Of a DNA stretch of 9,857 nucleotides, positions 1 through 6,252 are shown piece by piece. The position numbers and the translations under genes were made by a program. Position 1 is the first letter of the stretch. Each line of letters begins with the position of its first letter. The DNA is taken from positions 1-9,857 of the forward strand of contig JAJQGZ010000185.1 in NCBI GenBank assembly GCA_021200075.1. The letters run 5' to 3'. Below the pieces are notes generated by a model. The model worked only from the letters and a program-made list of their open reading frames with translations, did not search any database and had not been told where the DNA came from. Source of the stretch: Clostridiales bacterium. GTDB lineage: Bacteria; Bacillota; Clostridia; Oscillospirales; Acutalibacteraceae.

Positions 1-72
1 TCTGTGTATGATTTTTGAATCATAACCGACGGTAAGATTTTTGCATTTTAAAATTTCTATACCGCACCTCAC
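1..72 (-). CDS. znuC: Metal ABC transporter ATP-binding protein, N-terminal fragment
   Basis: This is the first 24 codons of an ABC ATPase; the rest lies beyond the window edge. The GTG start overlaps the TGA of the upstream substrate-binding protein gene (GTGA, 4-nt overlap), so translation is probably coupled. No strong ribosome site of its own is visible. The translation begins MRCGIEILKCKNLTVGYDSK, and the LKCKNLTVGYDSK part matches the first beta strand of ABC ATPases (the 'hLxhxNLohxYg' pattern just before Walker A). Walker A itself is outside the window. Position directly after a ZnuA-like lipoprotein makes it the energising subunit of the same importer, presumably followed by a ZnuB-like permease. 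The ABC ATPase call is good; zinc specificity is inferred from the neighbour. Confidence 0.78.
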   Translation of the reverse strand, partial: MRCGIEILKCKNLTVGYDSKIIHR

Positions 73-1073
73 GCCAGAGCCTGTTCAAGCACGGTCAAAT
101 TGCTTTCCATTACGGAAAGATAGGTGACTCCGTTTTCAACATCTTCCGATGTGGTTGACTGCATTGAATCGAGCGAGAGAATTTCCAAATTATCGCTTTT
201 GGCGGTTGAAATTATGGTTTCGGCTATATTGTGTTCCGTTCCCTCGAGCGTCATTATATAGTTTACGCCGAGTTCATCCACTTTTTCTGCAAGGAAGCTT
301 ATGGTTTCAAAGCTTGCTTCGCTCTCCGCAGAACAGCCCACAAATGCGGCGTAATAGTTGAGGTCGTAATCGTCCGTTAAGTATCTGAACGGGAACCTGT
401 CGCCGAAAATGAGCGTGTCCTTTGTCCCGTTTGCAACAGCTTCCTCGTATCTTAAGTCAAGCTCGCTGAGGCTTTCAACATAAGCTTCTGCATTTGCCGA
501 ATATGCGTCGCTGTTATTTGAATTGATCTCGCAAACTTCGTCTGCAATGTATTGGCAGAGAGTCTGTGCATTTTTGAGCGAGAGCCAGATATGCTCGTCG
601 TATTCGGTTTTCTCCTCGCCGTCTTCTTCTTCCTCTTCCTCTTCCTTGGCTTCCATGCCCTCAACTATTTCCTCTTCTTTTACCGAGTCCCTGAGTACAT
701 CAAAGAGATTGACGGCAATCATATTTTCGTTTGTAGCTTGTGCGAGTGTGTCCTCGACCCATTCGTCGGATTCTCCGCCTACATAGATGAATATATCGCA
801 GTCGGAAATTTTAACTATATCATCAGCTGTCGGCTGGTAGCTGTGCAGGTCAACTCCGCTGTCAAGGAGCATAGTCAGTTCCGTACTGTCAGTTTCGTCT
901 CCGAGTATTTCCCTTACCCAGTCGTAAACAAGGAAGATTGTTGTTACTGTGCTGAGGTTTCCCGTCTCGCTCTGCGTTTTGTCAGTCGTTTGAGTGCTGT
1001 CGGTTGTACCGCAGGCAGTGAATAATGTACATATCACGGCAAATGTGATAATGACAGAAATAAATTTTTGCAT
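69..1073 (-). CDS. znuA: Zinc/manganese-type ABC transporter substrate-binding lipoprotein (ZnuA/AdcA-like)
   Basis: Extracellular metal-binding lipoprotein (334 aa) of the cluster 9 (TroA/ZnuA) family, which delivers Zn or Mn to an ABC importer. The N-terminus is a lipoprotein signal (residues 1-20) ending in LFTAC with lipid-bearing Cys21. Probable metal ligands are His77 (DLHSYQP), His161 (DEHIWLS) and an acidic residue in the C-terminal lobe. Between the first two ligands, where many ZnuA proteins carry a His-rich loop, this one has a strongly acidic loop (about residues 133-160, seven consecutive Glu). Where ZnuA usually has its third His, the sequence is FGDRFPF with Asp225. From memory, the FGDRFPFRYL version is common in clostridial homologues, so it is probably a subfamily trait. 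The ATG has a good GGAGG site 8 nt upstream (1082-1086). Length is typical. Zinc is the best guess; manganese is possible. Confidence 0.9.
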   Translation of the reverse strand: MQKFISVIITFAVICTLFTACGTTDSTQTTDKTQSETGNLSTVTTIFLVYDWVREILGDETDSTELTMLLDSGVDLHSYQPTADDIVKISDCDIFIYVGGESDEWVEDTLAQATNENMIAVNLFDVLRDSVKEEEIVEGMEAKEEEEEEEDGEEKTEYDEHIWLSLKNAQTLCQYIADEVCEINSNNSDAYSANAEAYVESLSELDLRYEEAVANGTKDTLIFGDRFPFRYLTDDYDLNYYAAFVGCSAESEASFETISFLAEKVDELGVNYIMTLEGTEHNIAETIISTAKSDNLEILSLDSMQSTTSEDVENGVTYLSVMESNLTVLEQALA

Positions 1074-1111
1074 AAAAAATGCCTCCGAAAATAAATATTC
1101 TCCCGTTTTTC

Positions 1112-1235
1112 ACCCTTACAAAAGGGTATAAAAAATACAAGGGACTTACCGTCCGTAATTTTCACGCACGGTAAAAACCGCCGAAAAGGCGGAATTATCC
1201 CTTGTTTGTATCGGAAAACGTAGTATTATCCCTTG
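1112..1235 (-). promoter_or_regulatory. Predicted structured RNA in the leader of the znuA-like gene (three-way junction, candidate riboregulator)
   Basis: Read on the minus strand, the gap between the small membrane protein gene and znuA folds by eye into a closed three-way junction. P1 pairs ACAAGGGA (1198-1205) with TCCCTTGT (1137-1144), 8 bp without mismatch. Inside it are P2, CCGCC/GGCGG (1178-1182 with 1188-1192), and P3, 8 bp with one C/C mismatch (1148-1156 with 1164-1172, 7-nt loop). Junction strands are 3-5 nt. P1 is followed by a run of six T, then hairpin P4 ACCCTT/AAGGGT (1112-1117 with 1122-1127). A second copy of CAAGGGA (1229-1235) could replace the P1 5' strand, and the AAGGG of P4 could also take its 3' strand, so alternative folds exist. 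I do not recognise it as a known riboswitch class. Function is inferred; no folding was computed. Confidence 0.5.
1173..1192 (-). terminator. Intrinsic-terminator-like hairpin between the small membrane protein gene and znuA
   Basis: On the minus strand CCGCC-TTTTC-GGCGG is followed directly by TTTTT. The stem is only 5 GC pairs, with possible A-T extension across a mismatch. It lies about 68 nt after the stop of the small gene and would cut or attenuate transcription into znuA. It is also helix P2 of the predicted larger RNA structure, so it may be conditional. No good promoter is visible between it and znuA, which suggests partial readthrough. Confidence 0.5.
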
Positions 1236-1259
1236 GTATTCCAATACGGAAGTATTTAT

Positions 1260-1556
1260 TTAATCGGAAAGCTTAATTTTGAGCATAACCAATGTATCGC
1301 CTGCAATATGCCTTTCAGCGCATATTATGAGCAAAGCGGTGAAAATAAGCGTAAGCACGGCAAGAGCGACTGCCGATACAGACGAAACATTTTTGAGTAT
1401 ATTATTACAAATGCTTATCTGACAGCAGACAGGGCAGTTATCCTCAAAGCATTCGTGGTCGGCTTCAATGGCTACAAAAGTGATTGAGAAAAGCAGTATA
1501 AATATGTAAATTAAAGAAACCAGCATAGCTGTTATTCTTCTTTTTTTGCCATCCAC
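1260..1556 (-). CDS. Small Cys-rich two-helix membrane protein, first gene of the metal-uptake operon
   Basis: A 98-aa protein with a basic N-terminus (DGKKRR), transmembrane helix 1 at about residues 9-28, a short Cys-rich segment, and helix 2 at about 60-79. The Cys-rich segment reads ADHECFEDNCPVCCQISIC, with His34 and Cys36, 41, 44, 45 and 50, a plausible metal-binding site. The basic N-terminus predicts that it faces outside. I chose GTG at 1556-1554: its AAAGGAG site (1565-1571) sits 8 nt upstream, whereas the in-frame GTG at 1565 overlaps that same site. Similar small proteins with 'DHxCxxxxCPxC' next to clostridial zinc transporter genes are something I recall but cannot verify here. 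It may bind or sense the transported metal. No enzymatic domain is seen. That it is a real gene is well supported by promoter, ribosome site and hydrophobic pattern. Confidence 0.78.
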   Translation of the reverse strand: MDGKKRRITAMLVSLIYIFILLFSITFVAIEADHECFEDNCPVCCQISICNNILKNVSSVSAVALAVLTLIFTALLIICAERHIAGDTLVMLKIKLSD

Positions 1557-1589
1557 TTTTCCCACTCCTTTCGCAGACCTATTTATTTT

Positions 1590-1617
1590 ATTATACCATA
1601 TCGCCCCTTAAAGTCAA
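1590..1617 (-). promoter_or_regulatory. Sigma-A promoter of the metal-uptake operon
   Basis: On the minus strand TTGACT (1612-1617) and a perfect TATAAT (1590-1595) are separated by 16 nt. The predicted transcript starts near 1583, about 12 nt before the AAAGGAG site of the small membrane protein gene. No clear Zur or Fur-type palindrome overlaps it. Confidence 0.8.
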
Positions 1618-1714
1618 TCAATTAATATTTTTAATACAAACAATTTACAAATCTTCTAAGCAAGGCACTCTATAGGATTTCTAATGCGCATTATTGTATC
1701 TCAGCATTTTGTAG

Positions 1715-1733
1715 GGGCGGATATCATCCGCCC
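1715..1733. repeat. REP-like palindromic element (GTAGGGGCGGAT type)
   Basis: GGGCGGAT and ATCCGCCC form a perfect 8-bp inverted repeat around a 3-nt loop, preceded by GTAG. Neither strand has a following T run, so it is not a standard terminator. It sits in the 210-bp gap between the operon promoter and the end of the surface protein gene. Short dispersed palindromes beginning GTAGGGGCG are, from memory, common in gut Clostridia; only one copy is in this window, so repeat status is inferred. Confidence 0.45.
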
Positions 1734-1826
1734 TCATAAAATTCCAAACCGACTTGAAGGTGCTGACAGTTCGGAAAATGAAATACTTTAGCACAACAAA
1801 GTGCTGTAAAAACAGTTCCGTGTTTC

Positions 1827-2989
1827 TCACTTCGTTTTAACTTTTTTAACCACCGACCATTTTGAATAAACCCTCTTGTCGTTGACAGTTTTGTATGTGC
1901 GGATATGGACATAGTAGGTCTTTTGGGATCTCAGCTTTTTAATTGTTTTAGATGTTTTCTTTGTACCTTTTACGGTGACAGCCTTTTTGTTTTTGGTGAA
2001 TTTCTTATTTGTTGCATATTGTATCTGATAGCCGGTTACGCCGCTGATTTTCTTCCGGGTTACTTTAAATTTTTTCTTACCCTTTTTCAGCTTCTTTATC
2101 TTCGTCTTTTTCGGCTTTGCGGTTTCGGCGGAATCGGTACTTTCCATAACGCTTGCCGATAGTAATAAACTGTCAGTCGAGCTTAAAGCTGTATTTGAAT
2201 CATAATTTGCACTTGCATTATTATTGGTACTCGTATCTGAATCAGCCGATGAGCTTGTACTGTTCTGACTGCTGTTATTTTCTGCCGAAGCGTCAGCCGA
2301 ATTTTCGCCTGAATCGCCGTTATCGTTATTGTCTATGCCTTGTGCCTGCGTATCTGTACTGTCGGTTGAAATGGAATAATCCGAATTTTCCGTACCGCAC
2401 ACGGTGCAGTATTGCTTGTTGTTGCCGAAACCGTAAGCGATAAGTGCAATGACTTTTGTATAACTGTCGCCGCATACCGTGCAGGTATAAACTGTATATC
2501 CCTCCTGTGTGCAGGTAGCGGGAGAAATTTCCGTAATATCATAGCTGTGCACAACCTCGGTATAGCTGTCTTGGCAAATTGTACAGGTGTATGTTATGCT
2601 TCCGTGCTGTGAATAGCTTGCTGATGTTGTTGAAGACGAATAGGTGTGACCGGTTTTTTCAATTACGGATACAACAACCATTTCCCTGCAAATCATACAT
2701 CGCTGATAAGTATATCCGTCTGTAGTACAGGTTGGCTCCACAGATGCAGTTGAACTGCCCAATTTATGCCCGGTTGCTTCAATCACTTCGGTATAGCTGT
2801 CACCGCAAATTGCGCAGGTATAAACCGTGTAGCCGTCCTCGGTGCAGGTTTCGTCAACCGTTTTAGTCGCTTCATAACTATACTCGCAGTAGGATTCGGC
2901 TTCGTCCTCGGCATAAGCACTGCCGCAAAACGCACAGCAAAAATCAAAGCTGCCGAGAATATAAAAATCCTTAAATTCCTTTTCATCAT
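1827..2989 (-). CDS. Secreted surface protein with CxxC repeats and a C-terminal Fn3-like domain; frameshift in the signal peptide
   Basis: The ribosome site AAAGGAG and ATG ATG (first ATG at 2989-2987) open a frame encoding MMKRNLRIFIFSAALIF. After the T5 tract at 2939-2943 the good frame is the other one, continuing CCAFCGSAYA and then EDEAES. Adding one T joins them into a textbook signal peptide with an AYA/ED cleavage site and gives a 387-aa protein. The mature part has four or five degenerate repeats of the type 'TCTxxGYTxYTCxxCGDSYTEVIxxTGH' (about 2395-2870), each with a CxxC pair. Next comes a long Ser/Asn/Asp/Thr linker (about 2140-2390), then a lysine-rich C-terminal domain with GYQIQYATNKKF, KTYYVHIRTYK and YSKWS, typical of clostridial Fn3-like surface modules (about 1830-2110). 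Likely extracellular or wall-associated; ligand unknown. As given, the frame is broken, by mutation, phase variation or sequence error. The 'TxxG...CxxC...GH' repeat is familiar from gut clostridial surface proteins but has no assigned function I know. Confidence 0.8.
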
Positions 2990-3063
2990 CACCGCTCCTT
3001 TCCGATAAAATAAATTGTTGATTTGCTTTGGCTTTCGTTTGCAAAACAATTTTTAATTGTACC

Positions 3064-3092
3064 TATATCTGTATCTGTATCGGGTGTGTCAA
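3064..3092 (-). promoter_or_regulatory. Probable sigma-A promoter of the surface protein gene
   Basis: On the minus strand a perfect TTGACA (3087-3092) is followed after 17 nt by the weak -10 GATATA (3064-3069). It lies about 75 nt before the start at 2989. The spacer and -10 carry a short GATACA/GATATA direct repeat. The -35 is convincing; the -10 is less so. Confidence 0.5.
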
Positions 3093-3191
3093 GTTTCCGT
3101 CTTTACAGTTTTATTTTATCATATATTCAACGCTAATTCAACAAACGCTTTTGCCAAATGAATTTGTCGATTTTGACTGATTCCGGATAAT

Positions 3192-3227
3192 AAAAAATCG
3201 TCACGAACCGAAAAGCTCGTGACGATT
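3192..3227 (-). terminator. Intrinsic terminator of the tRNA-Ser gene
   Basis: On the minus strand ATCGTCACGA (3217-3226) pairs with TCGTGACGAT (3197-3206), a perfect 10-bp stem with a 10-nt loop, followed by a run of T. It begins 2 nt after the encoded CCA of the tRNA. Confidence 0.9.
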
Positions 3228-3228
3228 A

Positions 3229-3321
3229 TGGCGCAGATGAAGAGATTCGAACTCTTGAAGCCTCGTTGAAGACTTACACGATTTCCAATCGTGCTCCTTC
3301 GGCCAGCTCGGACACATCTGC
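3229..3321 (-). tRNA. tRNA-Ser (anticodon GGA)
   Basis: The minus strand folds into a class II tRNA of 93 nt including an encoded CCA. The acceptor stem is GCAGATG (3315-3321) with CATCTGC (3233-3239), followed by discriminator G and CCA. The anticodon arm ACGA-TTGGAAA-TCGT gives anticodon GGA (3284-3286), which reads UCC and UCU serine codons. The T arm is AAGAG-TTCGAAT-CTCTT. Between the anticodon and T arms lies the long variable arm expected of tRNA-Ser. The D-arm region has the usual TCCGAG...GGCCGAAGGA pattern. It is a single-gene unit with its own promoter and terminator. Confidence 0.97.
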
Positions 3322-3335
3322 ATATTGCGTTAGCT

Positions 3336-3364
3336 ATTATACAATGTAAAATGAAAAAAAGCAA
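3336..3364 (-). promoter_or_regulatory. Sigma-A promoter of the tRNA-Ser gene
   Basis: On the minus strand TTGCTT (3359-3364) and perfect TATAAT (3336-3341) are 17 nt apart. The predicted start is a few nucleotides before the mature tRNA 5' end at 3321, so only a very short leader needs trimming. Confidence 0.8.
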
Positions 3365-3478
3365 TATCAAATTTCATCAAATTTTTATTTTTTGAAATCC
3401 TCTCATATTTGCCGATTAATCAAAGCGAAGAAAAGAAGATTTATACCAAAATTTATATTCGCTGCGCTTAATTTACTG

Positions 3479-3507
3479 TTGACAAAAAAGTATAAATGAG
3501 TGATAAT
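3479..3507 (+). promoter_or_regulatory. Sigma-A promoter overlapping the annotated start of the glycosidase gene
   Basis: Perfect TTGACA (3479-3484), a 17-nt spacer and GATAAT (3502-3507), which is 11 of 12 consensus bases. The predicted transcript starts near 3514, downstream of the ATG at 3496. If this is the promoter in use, translation must begin at the in-frame ATG at 3565, or 3496 is served by another, unseen promoter. Confidence 0.6.
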
Positions 3508-6249
3508 ATTTTCAGCAAATTTTTTATCGAAAAACGGTTTTTCTGCTTTTCGGGAAAGGCAAGTATGCAGGACAGCAAAAAAATTAAAATGCCCCTCTGG
3601 GGCCCTTATTCAAAAAAATATATGGGTATTTCAAAGGTGATTGAAGAATTTGCAAAGGACGGCGGAAGATATGATTTTTCCGTTCAGCCGACTTTGTGGA
3701 ACAGTTCAACTCCCGTGCCCAATGTAACGGTTCCCTCATCGTACCACCTTTGGGAATGCAGTGAGGATTATACATATTATTCATATAGATACGAGCTTAT
3801 ATGGAAAGACGCTCTTTATGCAGATGTTTCATTTTCAAAAATTAACGACGACGCATACCTTATACGGTGCGAATTTATAAATAATACCGATGTTGAGCAG
3901 AATTGCCTGCTTAATATTTTCGCTTCTCTCGAATTTCCTTATCCGTCATATTGTGCGGTTCACACTCCCGAAAAGTGTGTTTTGAAAACCGCTAACGACT
4001 ATGATGAATATTCCTATGCACAGCCTCGTCCGTGGGACGGTGAAAATCCCGACGGTATGTTCAAGGGTATGTTTGCGGACAGGGAATTTTACCTCGGCAA
4101 GGGTCTCGGCGACAGGTGCAAAAATTATCATATTCCGTTTTTGGATATAAAGCCTTTCGGCTGCGAAAAAGGTGATAAGGTGTCTTACACCGTAAAGGCG
4201 GAAGACTTTACAGACCCTGTCATTCTTCTCAGATACCGCACGGTGACCGACGGCGACGCTCATTTTGATATGGACGGAGAAAAAATTGTTTTGCCCCGAA
4301 ATAAAAAGCTTTCTTTTGCTACTCTGCCGTATAAAGAGAGCTTCACCTTGGAGAGTTTGGGCGGCGCCGGAGTGGAACTTGATTTCCTTGCGGTTGTTGA
4401 AAAAGCGGAAAATGATTCACTTTACACCGAGCAGCTTCCGTATCTGTATACTCCTACAGTAAAAAACGAACAAATCAATGCCACTCGCAGAATCTCTCTT
4501 TACTACAATAAGCTTGAAAAACCGTTTTGTATTCTTACAAACAATAAAAATACAAGAGAGAGGGAACTCAAATCCTCCTGCCTTGAGGATGCGCTGATTA
4601 ACCGCCTGTCAAACGGCGATGTTACATATGACGACCTTATGAGAACCTTTTCCGATTCATTTGAAAGGAAGCACAGCGGAGACGGATTTTTTCACAATAC
4701 GCTTATAAAATCAATTTTTGTAGATCCCGAATCGTCTCATACGGAATATGCCGTTTTGTCTTTCGGTGAGTTTGAAGCTCTTACAAACGATGAATATGAA
4801 AATATATATCTTTCGGCAAAAGAAGCCTGTTCGTCAATAAAGTATAACGAGCAGGGAGAGAAGTATACTCTTTCAACTCAAATTCTTAAATCAACGCTTC
4901 TCACCAATGTCGTTTACCCTGTTTATTTGCACGGGGAAAATGTTATACACCATACGCCAGGCAAGAGGTGGGACAGCTTTTATACCTGGGACAGCGGATT
5001 TATCGGGCTCGGTCTTTTGGAATTTTCTCCCGACCTTTGCCTGTATATTCTTGATATGTATTTGTGCGACGGAAGCAATTCGGACTTTGCATTTCTTCTG
5101 CACGGCTCGCTTGTTCCCACTCAGTTTGCGGAGTATTTTGAACTTCTCAAAAGAACGCCCGATAAGCACAGCCTCGATTTTCTCTATAATAAGATGAAGC
5201 TTTATTACGAATTTTTAAGGGGAAGATGCCACGGCTCAACAACAGCAAAATTCAATAACGGCTTGCTTACAACTTATGATTATTGGTATTCCCATTGCGG
5301 TATGGACGATTATCCGGCGCAGATGAAAATGATTAAGGATTCGGCACAGGCTTATACCTGCCCGTGTCTTTCCACCTCGCAGATTATTCTTGCCGGTAAA
5401 ATTATGAAATCCGTTGCTCTTTATCTCGGCAAAGACGATGATGTAAAAATTTACAATGCCGATATTGAGTATTCCGAAAAAGCATTAAACGACCTTGCCT
5501 GGGACGAGGAAAGCGGATATTACGGCTACACTGTTTACGACGGCGAGGGCAATCTCGCAGGTATTATGAAAACCGAAAACGGCGAGAACTTCAATAAAGG
5601 TATGGACGGTATCTATCCTCTGATTGCCAGTGCGGCGCAGGGAGAGAGGAAAGAGCGTCTTATCAACCACATAAAAAATCCCGATGAAATGTGGTCGCAG
5701 GCGGGTATTTCCGCAGTTGATATGAGCGCTTCTTATTATCACGACGACGGATACTGGAACGGCAATGTTTGGATGAGCCATCAGTGGTTTGTATGGAAAA
5801 GTATGCTCGATAACGGTGAGGCGGATTTCGCATTTGAAATTGCAAAGCGGGCGCTTGATATGTGGAAGCGTGAAACGGAGTTTACATATAACACCTATGA
5901 ATGTTTCGGCATAAAGACAAAGAGGGGCGGCTGGTTCCATAATTTCGGCGGTTTGTCGGCTCCGGTTTGCATATGGGCGGATTGCTACTATAAACCGCAG
6001 ACGGTTACAACAGGGTTTAATGTGTGGACGGATTATCAGAATGTTTCCGATACCGGCGCCGAAATATCCTTTAAATATTACGGCAAGAACGAAAGGTATA
6101 CAATAATCATAACTCTTTGCGACAAGGCGGAGTATGCCGCATTTCTTGACGGCAGGGAGATTGAATATAACGAAAGAAGCAAGGGTTCTCTTGAATTTAC
6201 TTTCAGCGGTGATGTAAAATCGGGAGTGCTTGTGATAAAGGAGAAGTAA
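3496..6249 (+). CDS. Cytoplasmic GH63/MGH1-like (alpha/alpha)6-barrel glycoside hydrolase
   Basis: A 917-aa protein without signal peptide or membrane segment. The first half looks like a beta-rich N-terminal domain, the second half an (alpha/alpha)6 barrel related to GH63/GH37 (trehalase-like, six-hairpin) enzymes, and the last 70 or so residues a small beta module. Motifs fit an inverting glycosidase: WDSFYTWDSGF with Asp499 as probable general acid, DGYWNGNVWMSHQW (about 751-764) matching the 'YWRGPxW' signature, and NTYECFG with Glu802 as probable general base (numbering from 3496). Substrate is unknown; alpha-glucosides, alpha-mannosides or glycosylglycerates are all possible, and GH63 assignment is at superfamily level only. 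The ATG at 3496 has no ribosome site and lies inside a strong promoter; ATG 3565 (Met24, with GGGAAAGG 5 nt upstream) is a serious alternative. The gene ends 3 nt before the phosphoesterase gene, so the two are almost certainly co-transcribed. Confidence 0.85.
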   Translation: MSDNIFSKFFIEKRFFCFSGKASMQDSKKIKMPLWGPYSKKYMGISKVIEEFAKDGGRYDFSVQPTLWNSSTPVPNVTVPSSYHLWECSEDYTYYSYRYELIWKDALYADVSFSKINDDAYLIRCEFINNTDVEQNCLLNIFASLEFPYPSYCAVHTPEKCVLKTANDYDEYSYAQPRPWDGENPDGMFKGMFADREFYLGKGLGDRCKNYHIPFLDIKPFGCEKGDKVSYTVKAEDFTDPVILLRYRTVTDGDAHFDMDGEKIVLPRNKKLSFATLPYKESFTLESLGGAGVELDFLAVVEKAENDSLYTEQLPYLYTPTVKNEQINATRRISLYYNKLEKPFCILTNNKNTRERELKSSCLEDALINRLSNGDVTYDDLMRTFSDSFERKHSGDGFFHNTLIKSIFVDPESSHTEYAVLSFGEFEALTNDEYENIYLSAKEACSSIKYNEQGEKYTLSTQILKSTLLTNVVYPVYLHGENVIHHTPGKRWDSFYTWDSGFIGLGLLEFSPDLCLYILDMYLCDGSNSDFAFLLHGSLVPTQFAEYFELLKRTPDKHSLDFLYNKMKLYYEFLRGRCHGSTTAKFNNGLLTTYDYWYSHCGMDDYPAQMKMIKDSAQAYTCPCLSTSQIILAGKIMKSVALYLGKDDDVKIYNADIEYSEKALNDLAWDEESGYYGYTVYDGEGNLAGIMKTENGENFNKGMDGIYPLIASAAQGERKERLINHIKNPDEMWSQAGISAVDMSASYYHDDGYWNGNVWMSHQWFVWKSMLDNGEADFAFEIAKRALDMWKRETEFTYNTYECFGIKTKRGGWFHNFGGLSAPVCIWADCYYKPQTVTTGFNVWTDYQNVSDTGAEISFKYYGKNERYTIIITLCDKAEYAAFLDGREIEYNERSKGSLEFTFSGDVKSGVLVIKEK

Positions 6250-6252
6250 TTT

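Noticed and set aside
452..1025. Open frames on both strands over the znuA-like gene, including a 157-aa plus-strand frame
   Set aside because: They are shadows of the ZnuA-like frame; the Glu-run codons read as Ser- or Phe-rich strings, and none has a ribosome site or recognisable domain.
1196..1230. Two GATAAT words on the minus strand in the znuA leader as possible -10 boxes
   Set aside because: No acceptable -35 sequence lies 16-18 nt upstream of either, and both belong to the 11-bp direct repeat, which explains them better.
1790..1805. Hairpin AGCAC/GTGCT downstream of the surface protein gene as a terminator
   Set aside because: Only 5 bp, with no T run on either strand.
2990..3044. 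Upstream extension of the surface protein frame to an ATG at 3044
   Set aside because: It gives a charged non-signal N-terminus (QTKAKANQQFILSERSGDDE) and only reads through the ribosome site of the true start at 2989; it is a by-product of the frameshift.
3119..3370. 83-aa minus-strand open frame
   Set aside because: It runs through the tRNA-Ser gene, its terminator and its promoter, so it is not coding.
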